Source: Thecamonas trahens ATCC 50062 (taxonomy: Eukaryota > Apusozoa > Apusomonadida > Apusomonadidae). From it: DNA of 64,000 bases. The stretch is from positions 62,510 to 126,509 of the forward strand of contig NW_013657673.1 of assembly GCF_000142905.1 (NCBI RefSeq), written 5' to 3'. The notes beneath the pieces were generated by a model, which did not search any database, was not told the DNA's origin, and was given only the letters and a program-made list of their open reading frames with translations. Both the position numbers and the translations under genes were made by a program. Position 1 is the first letter of the stretch; each line of letters starts with the position of its first letter. Shown piece by piece: positions 1 through 10,280 of this stretch.

Positions 1-599
1 GGAGAGGAGAGGGGAGGGGAGGTTGGTGGCTTCTCCCCGTTCTCTCGCATGTGCAACTGACGTACGCTTGGGTGTCTTCTTCCTGTGGCAGGCAAAGGGA
101 AGGGAGAAAGGGGAGGAAGGGATGAGTGTAGAAGGACCGGGGGGAGGAGGAGGGGGGGGGGGGGGATGGAAGGATGAAAAGGGGGAGGGAGGAGGGGAGA
201 GGGAGGGGGAGGGGGGGGGGGAGGGAGGGGAGGGGGGTGTTGTCGTCGACGTGACGGGCGTGTTGTCGGCGGTGTTACTCGTGTCGGCGTCGTCTTCATT
301 CTGGGTATGGAAGCCATGGCCAAACCATCCACACCACCCACACCCACACCCACACACACACTCTCTCTCTCTCTCTCTAGCTCTCTCTAGCTCTTTCTCT
401 GGCTCTCTCATCCCTCTAGGTATTGCTACTACGTACTTGCCAAACAGCCACTCCATGGTTGTTGCCTCGCTTTGTCGACAAGTGTGTGCCGCTCCCCTTC
501 ATCGGTCGGCTGCACACACCCCACACACCCAATCTCATGCCCCCCATTCTCTTCCTTCGCTCCGGTGAAACAATACGATAAGTGTGTTTGTAGAACAAG
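1..599. other. Intergenic, low complexity
   Basis: No gene is supported here. The stretch holds G-rich runs (about 130-240), a CACACC/CA tract followed by a CT dinucleotide tract (about 335-390) and the 3' flank of the sterol methyltransferase gene. Open frames on both strands come from this low complexity and their translations are Gly/Glu- or Pro/His/Ser-rich. Confidence 0.6.
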
Positions 600-2020
600 T
601 TAAGCGGTGACAGGCTTGCGCATGACAACAAGGTGCATCGGGGTAAAGACGTTGAGCTTGCCGCCGTGGACGAGGCCGTCGACGGCAGTGAGGAGCATCT
701 CGTGGACGTCGGTGGTGCCCTCGGGGCGAGGCCAAAGAACTCGGTGAAGATGCAGGTCATGTGGGTGAGCTGGTACGAGAGCCACGACATGTCGAGGCGC
801 GAGTACCACGGGCGAGTGTCGACGACGTCCTGGGCAAGGTCTGCGTCCGAGATGACCTCAAAGCCGACAGCCTCGGCCGCGGCCTTGACGTCCTCAAACG
901 AGCGGATCGGCGGGAGCGCGTTGCCGTACTCGATGTCCTTGATGGCCTGCACATGCTCCTCGTTGTTGGAGTCGTAGTTGGGCGTCGTCAGCCACTCGTA
1001 CGACGCAAACACGCCGCCGGGCTTGAGCGTCCGGAAGACCTCGCCGTAGACGAGCTCGAGCTTGGGCGCATGGCAAGTGGCCTCGATGGCGTACGCCACG
1101 TCAAACTTGTCGGCATCAAACGGCATCTCCAGAAAGTCGCCCTGCACAACGTGCACGCGCTCGGCGAGACCCATCTCCTTGGCGTAGTTGTTGGCCTTGG
1201 CCACCTGGTACTCGTTGATGGTGATGCCCTGCACGTTGCCGCCAGAGTGCGACGCAATCGCGCGCGCCGGCCCGCCCACGCCGCACCCGACATCGAGCGC
1301 AGTGAGTCCGGGCTTGAGCCCAATCACGTCAGCGATCCGCTCCTCGTGCCGCCGGATCGAGTCGTCGTGCGACTCGGCAGTCTTGGTGTGCGCAAAGTGG
1401 AAGCTCTGGCCCCAGCCGTACTCGTACCAGTCAGACACAATGTTGTAGAACGAAGAAATCATCGCAGGGTTCTCGTCACGGTCGTTCTTGCCCTCGGACG
1501 TGATGTCCGCATGGTACGTGTCCCACGACGCCTTGACAGCGCCGTCCTCAAACGTCGAGAACAGATCCACAAACCCAGGCTTGTCACCCTACACACACAC
1601 ACACATACATTCACCATCATCACCATCATCCTCTCTGTGAGTATTTCCTCAGCAGCCAATCAAAAAATCTTATCATAACACCCCCCCCCCCTCCCCTGGC
1701 GCGTGAATACCCCCGCATCATCCGGAGAAAAAGGGCATTCGGCCGTCCATGGCTGACCCCCCGCACCAGAAAGCTGGAGAACCATCCCCACGCTGAGGGA
1801 TCAAACCCCCCCCCCCGCTCGCCACCTTCATACGTACGTTGCTGAAGATACGGAACGAGTCGTTGGGCCAGAGGAGGATGACGGCAAAGGCCACCACAGC
1901 AAGCGAAGCAAAGGTACCCTTCATGTTGGATAACTGATAGAGAGGCGTACCGTCAACTCGTGACGCCGGCCTCCAGGTCCTGTCACTGCTGTCCCGCTGC
2001 CGATCAACCACAGTCGCCAT
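600..2020 (-). CDS. ERG6: Sterol 24-C-methyltransferase (SMT/ERG6 family), 2 exons, one frame break
   Basis: Transfers a methyl group from S-adenosylmethionine to C24 of the sterol side chain in ergosterol/phytosterol-type synthesis at the ER. Exon 1 (2020-1838) starts MATVVDRQ and carries a hydrophobic segment (SLAVVAFAVILLW). Its donor is GTACGT. Exon 2 starts at 1588 after TAG, in phase 0. Seen in exon 2: the sterol-binding motif YGWGQSFHF, the SAM motif LDVGCGVGGPARA and later TTPNYD. The frame breaks at the CCCC run (plus-strand GGGG, 723-726). The next frame (-1 base) continues with EGTTDVHEM and ends TPMHLVVMRKP before TAA at 600-602, exactly the family's C-terminus. One base is therefore probably missing from the assembly. 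The 249-bp intron holds CA repeats and a C run. Confidence 0.9.
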
Positions 2021-2297
2021 TACGAAAAATCTGAGCCGCACGAGGCGGTGTCAAATTTTTAGCTGGGCCGCAGCCGCAACCTTACCCAACGGGCCCGCTT
2101 CTCGTAGTGCAGCGCACAGCACGCCTGCGTGGCGCAAAGGGTGAGCCAAAGGCGGGTGGGCAGCAAAAAAGAGTATCTGGGGTGCCTGGAAGGAGTAAAC
2201 AGCTGCAATGCCGCAGAAGCTGGTCGCGGCGTAGAGGCAGTTTCGCGGCCACGTGATTGTGACGCAGGTCTCGCAGCCGCCCTACCACTTGGTCACC

Positions 2298-3278
2298 TCA
2301 CACCAACAGGGCGGCACCAGTCAGCCCTGGCTCGGCGAGTCGCGGCGGGCGAAGGTAGGCCTCGATCGAGTCGGTGATCCGCGGAACTGCGAGGTACCCG
2401 TTGAGCAGTGTGTGGACGTGGCTCCGGACCCGCGCATAGAGCGAGCGCCGCTTGAGGATGCCGCCACCGAGCACGACGGTGTGCGGCGAGAGGACAAGCG
2501 TGACGTTGATCACCAGCTGCGCGAGATACCACGCCACCGCGTCCCAACCGACATCATCGTCCGGCACAGACGCCAAATCGGCGGCTGCCACCCCGAACCG
2601 CGCCGCAAGCCCGCCTGATGCCACATACCCTTCGACGCACCAGGCATGGAACGGGCAGACATGCAGATTGTCGATGCCGGCTGCCGCATCTGCAGGATGC
2701 ATGCCCACACACATGTGCCCCGCCTCGGGATGAAGCAAGCCGTGGACTGCAGTCTCGGCATCCAGCGCCACACCCACACCAACACCCGTGCCCACAGTCA
2801 CATACACAAACGCCGCATCGCCGACGTCCTCGGGCTCGGCGCCCGCGCCCGCCGCCATCCGCTCCGCAAGAGCCGCCGCATTGACGTCCGTCTCAAACGC
2901 CACCGGCACGCCAAATGCAGCTGCAAACGTGCCCACCACGTCGGTGTTGGCCCATCCGGCCTTGGGCGTCGTCGTGATGAAGCCATAGCTTGCCGAGGTC
3001 TTGTTGAGATCAACCGGGCCAAACGAGGCCACGCCGACGCCCACCAGCTCGCATCCGTCGTCATTGCCCTCGCCCAGCTCGGCTACAGTCTCACTAATCC
3101 ACGCCACCACGCCATCCAGCGTCGCCTGCGCATCGCGCAACGTCGCCATCTCCGCCCGCCTCAGCGGCTCGTCCCACACGCTCGTCACAGGCGCTGCAAA
3201 CACTGCCACCACAAACGTCGTCCCGCCAGCCTCGACCGCCGCTACCACTTTCTGGCTCGTCCTTCCATCCTCGGCCAT
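2298..3278 (-). CDS. ROK-family sugar kinase (fructokinase-like)
   Basis: Predicted to phosphorylate a hexose, most likely fructose, with ATP in the cytosol. The 326-aa protein starts at the ATG at 3278 (MAEDGRTS). Just after the start it has the phosphate-binding motif VEAGGTTF. It then has FGPVDLNK, the TPKAGWANTDV stretch typical of fructokinases of the ScrK/GmuE type, ETDVNAAALAE, the second glycine motif VTVGTGVGVG, and the zinc site HPEAGH with CPFHAWCVEGYVASG. Length matches the family (about 290-330 aa). ROK kinases are mostly bacterial, so ancient lateral transfer is possible, but the gene has host-like GC. Substrate specificity is inferred from family resemblance only. The longer open frame upstream (to 3431) does not look coding. 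Confidence 0.88.
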   Translation of the reverse strand: MAEDGRTSQKVVAAVEAGGTTFVVAVFAAPVTSVWDEPLRRAEMATLRDAQATLDGVVAWISETVAELGEGNDDGCELVGVGVASFGPVDLNKTSASYGFITTTPKAGWANTDVVGTFAAAFGVPVAFETDVNAAALAERMAAGAGAEPEDVGDAAFVYVTVGTGVGVGVALDAETAVHGLLHPEAGHMCVGMHPADAAAGIDNLHVCPFHAWCVEGYVASGGLAARFGVAAADLASVPDDDVGWDAVAWYLAQLVINVTLVLSPHTVVLGGGILKRRSLYARVRSHVHTLLNGYLAVPRITDSIEAYLRPPRLAEPGLTGAALLV

Positions 3279-3830
3279 CGTCGCAAGTGTAACGTTGGAG
3301 ACGAGTGAGGCCAACACCGGCCTGTTGTCCCTGTTCCTGTCGCCTGCCTCTTGCGCTCGCAGCGAGCGCATCCTCGTCGCGATGAACCTCGGCGAGTGCA
3401 AAATCGCACTCCATCGTCCCAGACAAGTCACTAGATCTTACTCGGCAGAGTGTGGCGCCAGTCGTTGGCCTCCATGGCTATTTGCTGTCCTCCCATCTCG
3501 GCCGCGCGCCTCAGCTCCGTGTCATCAGCTGCAGCGCGCAGCCACAGGTCGCGTCAAGGAGCCCAACAACCATCGATCCAGCACATCCACCACACGCAAC
3601 ACATCCCCACTGCTGTGACTAGCCCCATTTTACCTCTACTACCGCCATGTGCTCATGCGAGCTGTGTTCCGGTCGGCATCGGCCAATATGCCCGCCGTGG
3701 CGGTGCGGCAGCGGTCGGCTGCGCGCCAAGTCAGCCAACGGTCACAGCCCCCGGTTGCAGGCGAGGACGGGCGCGACTAGGGGTGCAGCACGGACCACCC
3801 GACTCTACCACAGGCGAGGGGGTACGCCAG
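3279..3830. promoter_or_regulatory. Divergent intergenic region
   Basis: This 552-bp gap lies between two divergently transcribed genes, the ROK kinase and the LRR protein, so it should contain both promoters. I see no TATA box, no repeat and no convincing small gene. The open frames inside it are Arg/Ser/Pro-rich shadows. Confidence 0.4.
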
Positions 3831-5911
3831 ATGCCATTGTTTGGAAGTGGGCGGGAAAAGACGCCGAGGCGGCTGGTTGAGCGTATCAAGGCGGCACGAG
3901 CCTCGCACAAGCTCAGCCTCAGCGACGAGCGGCTGGACGAGCTCCCGCGCGAGGTCTTCAAGTCGGGCCTTCCGCTGTTCTCCGCGCTTTAGATGTGAGC
4001 ATCAACAGCCTCTCCAAGATTCCGACTTCGCTAGGGAAACTGACTGCGCTCACCATACTCGACCTCTCGCGCAACGACATCAAGGTCTTGCCGGACGTCT
4101 TTGCTCCCATGGATGCTCTCACCCGGCTCAACGTCTCGAGCAACGCGCTCACCGCTCTGCCCGACTCGATCGGCAAGCTCGGCAAGCTCAACTTTTTCAA
4201 TGCCTCGGAAAACTCGCTGGCCTCGCTGCCGAGCTCGATCTCGGGCCTGACCTCGCTCAAGGAGCTCGAACTGACGCGCAATGCTCTCGCCGCCCTACCG
4301 CCAGCTATCGCCAAGCTCACCTCGTTGCGGCTGCTGGACCTCGGCCACAATGAGCTCGTCGAGCTCCCGGCATGCATTGGCGCGCTAGTCTCGCTCAAGG
4401 ATCTCTCGGTCAAGCACAACAAGCTCACCGCGCTTCCGCTGGAGCTCGGCAAGCTCCGCGATCTTCGAATCCTCAACGTCAACTCAAATGAGCTCGACGA
4501 GCTCCCGCCGGAGCTGGCCAAGCTCCGCGGCACACTCGCCATCATCGACTTTCAGGGCAATCCGCTCGCTGCTATGCCGCCGCACATCCGCACCATGCCA
4601 ACCACTGGCCTGCTGCACTACCTCGACAACCCCGACTCTGACCTGTTGGTCGTCCCGGGCACGCTCCTCTCGCCCACCAACCGCATCGTCGGCCAGCCGT
4701 CGCAGGCCTCTGATGGCCCGCTTGAGACCATCGCCACGGTTCACCGTGATGGATCGACCGACCCTGATGCCACACGCTTCTTCGACAACCTCTCCAACTT
4801 TCACCTACCGGCCAACTGCAGAGCATCGTCGTCATCGTCGCGATCGCGCTCCTCCTCGCCCGAGTATGAGTACGAGTACGCCGAGCTCGAGCCCGAGCAT
4901 GCTCTTGCGCTGGCCGCCGACGCCGACGCCGACGCCGACGAGTCGGGCGACTCGCTCGTCTCCGGCGACTCGACGCCTCGCACGCCGCCGCCAGAGCTGG
5001 CCTCGCGCGCTGATGTCCTCTTCTCGGTTGAATCCGAGCTGGACAACGTCCGCCCACTGGTCCTAGAGTCCGGCCAGGATCCGCCCGATCACGTGGTGGT
5101 GAGCGCCGGTGCCGCCGGAGGCATCGACCGCGCCGAAACGCTTTCGCGCATTTCGGCCGCGTTCGAGGCTGCGCGCGTGACGCCGGACATCGGGCTTGAC
5201 GTTGGCATCAACCCTGGTCCCGCGCCGCCTACAATGGCGACGTCTGTGACAGCTGCAGCCGAGCCGCGAGTTCCGCGGCCGAGCGCGTTTGGCCCGCGCC
5301 AGTCGATCCTGCGCGCTCCGCTGGCATCGCGACCGCTCCGCGGCTCCAACACGCTGCTGTCGTCGACGCTTCGCTCGCCGGGAGGGCGGCGCGGGATCCA
5401 GTCGGCGGTCCTCCCGCGCGAGACGCCCGATTTTCTTCCGTCTTTTGGCACCGGCGCACTCGTCTTTCCTACCCGCGGCTCTTCGCCGCCGCCGCGTGCA
5501 TCGCCGCTGAGTCGAGCCACGCCGGCCGGTGCTGCGCCGCCAGCCGCCAGCTCGCCAGCCCGCCAGCCGCAGCTCCTCTCAGCATCGCTTGGAGCCCGGC
5601 CCGAGTACGGCCAGCGGCTGTCGATGGCCATCGAGCCGCAGGTCACTGAGTTCTTTGCCTCGGGCCGTCATCACACCCCTGCCACCGCCGACACCCTTCG
5701 CTCGACGAACGCCTTTCTCCGCTCGGCGCCGTCGTCCGCCGCCGGGCTGAGCAAGACGGCCTCGGCCCGCGCGCCGGCCCCGTCCGCCGGTCGATGGTCC
5801 CGGCCCTCGCCTGCCACCGCCACCGCCGCCCCATCGCCTCTCTCGCGCCGTCCCACCCGCGCCGATTCCTATCTCGCCCGCTACCACGAGCTCACTCGAT
5901 CCCTGTCCTAA
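3831..5911 (+). CDS. Intracellular leucine-rich repeat protein with Ser/Pro-rich tail, one frame break
   Basis: Likely a cytosolic scaffold; partner unknown. From the ATG at 3831 the protein starts MPLFGSGREK and enters LRRs at once (KLSLSDERLDELP). The reading frame stops at TAG 3990-3992, yet the repeat pattern continues in the +2 frame (DVSINSLSKIPTSLG) from 3993. One T missing from the TTT run at 3988-3990 would join the two parts. About eight 23-residue LRRs of the plant/Dictyostelium intracellular type (LxxLxLxxNxLxxLP) run to about 4600. From about 4700 on the protein is disordered, rich in Ser, Pro, Ala and Arg with an Asp/Ala tract. No kinase, Roc or other catalytic domain is visible. 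A short intron instead of a base error is possible, but I found no donor in the right phase. Confidence 0.75.
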
Positions 5912-6061
5912 ACTACAACAGCGCCGCCGTCACCGCCGAGCCGCCAACCCAAGCTCGAACGATCGCCTCTGTCTCAGCACTCGACTCGTGGCAGGCGGTA
6001 GCTAGCGAGCCCGAGCGACGGATTGCAAGCCTTGGAGTAGGCACGGGCCGAGAGTGAGGCG

Positions 6062-6913
6062 ATGGCGGCGAGTGAGCTTATTCGTGTGGGTGGTAGTGAC
6101 GCTATGTGGGTGGTGGTCTTGGTCCTGGTCGTCGTTGCTGTCGGTCTGTGGCTGGGCGTGGTGGAAGCTCGGTTCTCTCCCTCCTTGTGGTGTGGCCGGC
6201 TGATGCGGGGCTTGTCGCTCATCGGTCACCCTGGCTTGGGAGAAGAGGCCATGGACGAGGACGAGCTTGAATGGTGGGCCCATCGCATACGTCTGGATGA
6301 AGGTCTGCGGAGGGACCAGCTCGCCGAGTACGACATCGAGCCTGATGGCAACTGTCAGTTTGTGGCCCTTGGCCAGCAACTGTTTGGATCGCTCGAGTGT
6401 GGCGCATGGGTTCGTGCTACGGTCTTGGATCACATTCTGGCGCATCCCGAGGCGTTTGCGGGCTTTGTGCCTGGCGGCTCGCTGGCTGACTTGCACAAGC
6501 ACGTCCGATCCATGCGGACGCGGGGCGCGTGGGGCGATCACCTAACCCTCACCGCCGCCGCCCAGGTCTGGGGTGCTCGCATCGAGGTGGTAACCTCGGC
6601 ACCTGCCGACGCTGACGATCCTGACAATCCTGCGGCACCGCTGGTTATCGAGCCCCCCGGTGCTGTTGTCTGGCCGCGCACCCTTCGGCTCTCGCACATT
6701 GCGCACGAGCACTTTAACTCTGTCTTTGATCTCGCCGAGCTGCGTACGCTCCGGCTCGGCCTCGATCTTCCGGGATGGAATGATGCCAATCTTGGCCCGC
6801 GCCCGTCGTGGCTCTCACGCCCGGTTGTCTTTTGCTACAGCCCGGATCGGTTTGCGGTCCTCCCCGACCGCGACAACGGCGTCTCTCTCGACTGCATGGA
6901 GCGGCTCGGGTAG
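6062..6913 (+). CDS. OTU-domain cysteine protease, probable deubiquitinase
   Basis: Predicted to cleave ubiquitin chains. The catalytic loop EPDGNCQF puts Asp95 and nucleophile Cys98 in the OTU arrangement. The motif HEHFNSV near residue 215 supplies the catalytic His (about His217). Between them are the usual helices, including VRSMRTRGAWGDHLTL, which matches the OTU pattern of a tryptophan-glycine turn. The first start (6062) adds a very hydrophobic segment (VVVLVLVVVAVGLWLG) that could be a membrane anchor. An internal ATG at 6251 (MDEDELEW), in better context, would give a soluble 220-aa enzyme. I cannot choose firmly between them. The gene stands alone between the LRR gene and the minisatellite. 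Confidence 0.8.
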   Translation: MAASELIRVGGSDAMWVVVLVLVVVAVGLWLGVVEARFSPSLWCGRLMRGLSLIGHPGLGEEAMDEDELEWWAHRIRLDEGLRRDQLAEYDIEPDGNCQFVALGQQLFGSLECGAWVRATVLDHILAHPEAFAGFVPGGSLADLHKHVRSMRTRGAWGDHLTLTAAAQVWGARIEVVTSAPADADDPDNPAAPLVIEPPGAVVWPRTLRLSHIAHEHFNSVFDLAELRTLRLGLDLPGWNDANLGPRPSWLSRPVVFCYSPDRFAVLPDRDNGVSLDCMERLG

Positions 6914-7535
6914 CTGATGCCGACATCCATCATTGGACGCGATGAACGGGACTCGATGGAGGAGAATCTGGCATCAGGGACCACCGCCATCACCATCTGC
7001 CGTGAGCAGCATCCTCAGGCCAAAGCGAACCCACCAGCTTCTGTGCGAGTGTCATCAATATCTTCCGCAGAGCGACTGCTATCTGGTCACTCTAAAGTGC
7101 GAGGACTATCCGTTCAAGCACCGGGCGAAGCCCATCCGATCGATGGCATTGAATCCGTCAAGCGGCGAGACCCACCCGATCGATGGCATTGAAGCCGTCA
7201 AGCACCGGGCGAGGCCCATCCGATCGATGGCATTGAAGCCGTCAAGCACCGGGCGAGACCCATCCGATCGATGGCATTGAAGCCGTGAAGCACCGGGCGA
7301 GGCCCATCCGATCGATGGCATTGAAGCCGTCAAGCACCGGGCGAGGCCCATCCGATCGATGGCATTGAAGCCGTCAAGCACCGGGCGAGGCCCATCCGAT
7401 CGATGGCATTGAAGCCGTCAAGCACCGGGCGAGACCCATCCGATCGATGGCATTGAAGCCGTCAAGCACAGAGCGAGTGCGTCCAGTGCGGGTGCGGTCA
7501 GAAGACCACCTGACTCCCCCACGACCGCCACCACC
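6914..7535. other. Intergenic region with minisatellite
   Basis: Between the OTU gene and TSG101 there is no credible gene. The 3' two thirds are a 44-bp tandem repeat, listed separately. Open frames here arise because the 44-bp unit has few stops and shifts frame every copy. Confidence 0.6.
7114..7475. repeat. 44-bp tandem repeat (minisatellite), about 8 copies
   Basis: The landmark GATCGATGGCATTGA begins at 7138, 7178, 7222, 7266, 7310, 7354, 7398 and 7442. The first interval is 40 bp and the other six are exactly 44 bp. Copies differ at only a few positions (for example gaggccc/gagaccc). Forty-four is not a multiple of three, so all frames are sampled and coding is unlikely. It lies about 60 bp upstream of the TSG101 start codon. 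Confidence 0.95.
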
Positions 7536-9038
7536 ATGTCCACCACCTTGGACGTCTGTCTCTCACAGGTCTTCTACCACTACCGCGACCGGACACGCGG
7601 GGATGTACAGACAGTCATGCGCACATACCCGGGTCTTTCTCCCGAGGTAGCCACATACAGTACGCCCCCCCCCCTCCCCCCTCCCCCCCCCCCCCCCCTT
7701 GCCCGTACCCCCCTCTTCCTCCTTCCATGAACCCTCTTATGCGACTGCCCCCCAACCCACCCACCCCTCCAAACCCCTCCCCCTCCAAACCCCTCCAAAC
7801 CCCTCCTCTACCCATTCCTATGTGTTGTGTACTTGAGCACCTGAGTGCCTGGTGCCTGTGGTTGTGGCTGTACACTGACCCTTGGTGTTGCTCTGGGTGA
7901 ACGAATGAACGGGTCGGCGCGGACGTCTCGCTTGGCTCGCACTCGCTGATGTCGTGTCGCGCTGTGGCTGTGGTCAACGTGGATACTATGATCGTTGTGT
8001 GTTTGCTGGTGTTATGTTGTGATGTCGGTGTCGCGTGCGCTTGCCTTATCTTTGTCGCGGATGGGGAGCACAGCATCCAACACTGGCGCAGAGGAGACAC
8101 TGCTTGCACTGACGGGTACAATTCCAATCACATACGCCGGAAACACGTACAACATCCCGGTCAAGATCTGGTTGCCGTCGGTCTATCCGTCGGAGCGGCC
8201 AATCGCGTTTGTTACTCCGACGACAACCATGTACATCAAGCCCGGGCATGACCACGTGGACCTCTCGGGCCGGTGCTACCTGCCGTACTTGACGTCATGG
8301 ACAGGGACCAACTCGTCGCTCATCGGTCTTGTGGCTGCCATGTGCTCGGCGTTTTCGGCCTGCCCGCCGGTGGCCTCGGGCCCGCCACCGACCGCGACGC
8401 CGGTCATGGCATCGCCGCCGGCATGGGGCGCGGCGCCGGGCTACACGACACAGTCGAGCTCGTCGACAAGAGCCGCGCCGGCGTACACCGACACATCGCC
8501 GCCGGGCTACACACCAGCACAGGATCCGGTTGTGATGGTTCGCAAGCAGCTGGCTAAGGAGCTGACCGAAAAGACACAGGCCTCGCTCCGCGAGTTCTTC
8601 CCGCAAGCCACCGCCGAGGTTGACTCGCTGTACGAGATCCAGCGGAAGCGAACCCGCGAGGCCGCCATGTACAAGCACGAAACCGCCAGGTTTGAGAGTG
8701 AGCGCGACCACCTGGCGGCGGAGCAGGAGCAGCTGATGGTCGAGTCCGCAAAGATTGAGTCGTGGGTCGAGGCCAACCAACGCGACGACCGCGACGTTGA
8801 CATCGACGAGATGACCAAGCCCAAGGGAGTCCTCAACCGCCAGCTCCTTGACGCCATGGCCAAGGATCGCGCCATTGACGACCTCTTGTACGCGCTCTCG
8901 CGCGCGCTCAATGACGGTGTCATTCTCCTCGCCGTCTACCTCAAGCAGGTCCGCAAGCTCTCCCGTGACCAGTTCCTCGCCCGTGCTCTTGCCGAGCGCA
9001 TCAAGGCCAAGATCAACACCGGCATCTACCATGCCTAG
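7536..9038 (+). CDS. TSG101: TSG101/VPS23, ESCRT-I subunit, 2 exons
   Basis: ESCRT-I subunit that binds ubiquitinated cargo and P(S/T)AP motifs at endosomes during multivesicular-body sorting and budding. Exon 1 (7536-7659) starts MSTTLDVCL and ends in TAC A before donor GTACGC. Exon 2 starts at 8074 after CACAG. The join gives VATYTSNTGAEETLLALTG, the same spacing as animal TSG101 before the LTGTIPI strand. The UEV domain (residues 1-150) has no catalytic Cys, as expected, and includes GNTYNIPVKIWL and YLPYLTSW. A Pro/Ser/Thr linker and a coiled coil follow. The C-terminal steadiness box includes DDLLYALSRALNDG. Product 362 aa, close to the family size of 390. The 414-bp intron is rich in C and T. 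Confidence 0.93.
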
Positions 9039-9199
9039 CTCACCATCCCCTCCTTGCGCACTACATGTGCTTCCCATGTAAAAGCAGTGCAATTCCGAGC
9101 AACACCGCTATGTCCCGCCGAGCGGTCGGCAACGCGCCTTGTGCCTCTGCTCGCAGCGCAGTCACCAGCCACTCGACTCTCGCAGTCCGCTGTCTAAAG

Positions 9200-10275
9200 A
9201 TGGCTGTGAGTCGGCTGACCATTGCGCTGTACTGGCCGCAGCTGATTTGCTATGCCCGCATTCTTCTTCTCCTCTGTGCCCTTCCCCTCTGCCACCTCGC
9301 CCCAGCCACCTTTGCCGCCCTCTACATGTACGTGACATACAGGTCTGTTTGCCCCACAGCAGTCATGGCGCCAGTCGTTCCCATATCCCACAACCACACT
9401 CACTCCCCCGTGACGTATGCTGCTGCATCGATCCCTGCATCTGCCGCCGTCGACATGCGGCATGCTGCATGCTGTCCGCATCATGGATATCTCTGTACTG
9501 ACTGGTTGTGCTGGCTGTTTCCCTCGCCCACTGTTCTGTTGCCGATCTCGTTCGCCTCGTGACGTATGCTGCTGCATCGATCCCTGCATCTGCTGCCGTC
9601 GACATGCGGCATGCTGCATACTACCCGCATCATGGATATCTCTCACCCAACGACGGCAGCCTGCAAATGAGCCTCGATATGGTTGATGGCGCCCTGGCCC
9701 GTGCCCTGGGACAGACCTCCCGCCTCGGCGCTGTGCTCGACGTCGTCGCCGACAACCTCGCCCGGAGCCATCTGTACATGGTGGTGAGCGGACTCTACAC
9801 TCACGAGGATCTGGCGCACGGCGATGGCGGCGCGTGGCGGTGGGGCGCACTCCTCGGCGGCATTGTCATTGTCGAGTGGGCCACCTTTGCCGCTTCGCAT
9901 GCCTCAGCCATGGCAAGCAACATCCACTGGAAGGCTGCGCGAGAGGCTGGCGAGGCGCCGCTGCTCCTCCGCCTCATCTTTGCCAACGGCTTCAAGAACC
10001 CGCTTGGTGTGGTAGTCATTGGCGGCGTCTCACTCCTCCCGTGCTGGATGTACATCCATTACCACTTTATCCATGCCATCCAGCCGCTTGCCGAGCTCTC
10101 GGCCCTGTTCTACGCGGTCGGTGCAGTCCTGCTTGTTGGCCGAGTGCTGGGCCTTGCCGCCGAGTCATACGTCATCTCGCAGCATGTGGCCCTGCTGCTG
10201 GACATGGATGTGATTGGGACTCAGAGCCAGGCCGTGATCGACGAAGTCTCCACCCTCCATAGCAAGAGTGCTTGA
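9200..10275 (+). CDS. PIS1: CDP-alcohol phosphatidyltransferase, phosphatidylinositol synthase type, 2 exons
   Basis: Condenses CDP-diacylglycerol with myo-inositol to phosphatidylinositol in the ER membrane. Exon 1 (9200-9342) encodes MAVSRLTIALYWPQLICYARIL, the membrane-entry segment typical of PI synthases (human enzyme: PNLIGYARI). Donor is GTCTGT. Exon 2 starts at 9660 after GGCAG in matching phase. It carries the family signature DGALARALGQTSRLG followed by AVLDVVAD, that is DGxxAR(x8)Gx3Dx3D, with all metal-binding acids present. Four to five membrane helices follow. Product 252 aa; typical PI synthases are 210-230. Inositol specificity is inferred from N-terminal likeness and size. 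The stop is 5 bp from the stop of the converging gene. The intron holds an 88-bp duplication. Confidence 0.87.
9410..9646. repeat. 88-bp direct duplication inside the PI synthase intron
   Basis: A block of about 88 bp starting GTGACGTATGCTGC at 9410 recurs at 9559, 149 bp later. Differences are few (CTGCCG/CTGCTG and a five-base block). The copies end in CATGGATATCTCT. Both lie in the intron 9343-9659. Confidence 0.9.
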
Positions 10276-10280
10276 AGTGC

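Noticed and set aside
3990-3992. Short intron ending CTTTAG to explain the LRR frame break
   Set aside because: The only nearby GT donor (GAG/GTCTTC) leaves the phases unmatched, and skipping it would delete part of an LRR. A missing T fits better.
7106-7381. Minus-strand open frame through the 44-bp repeat
   Set aside because: The unit is not a multiple of three, copies change frame, and the peptide is repetitive without family likeness.
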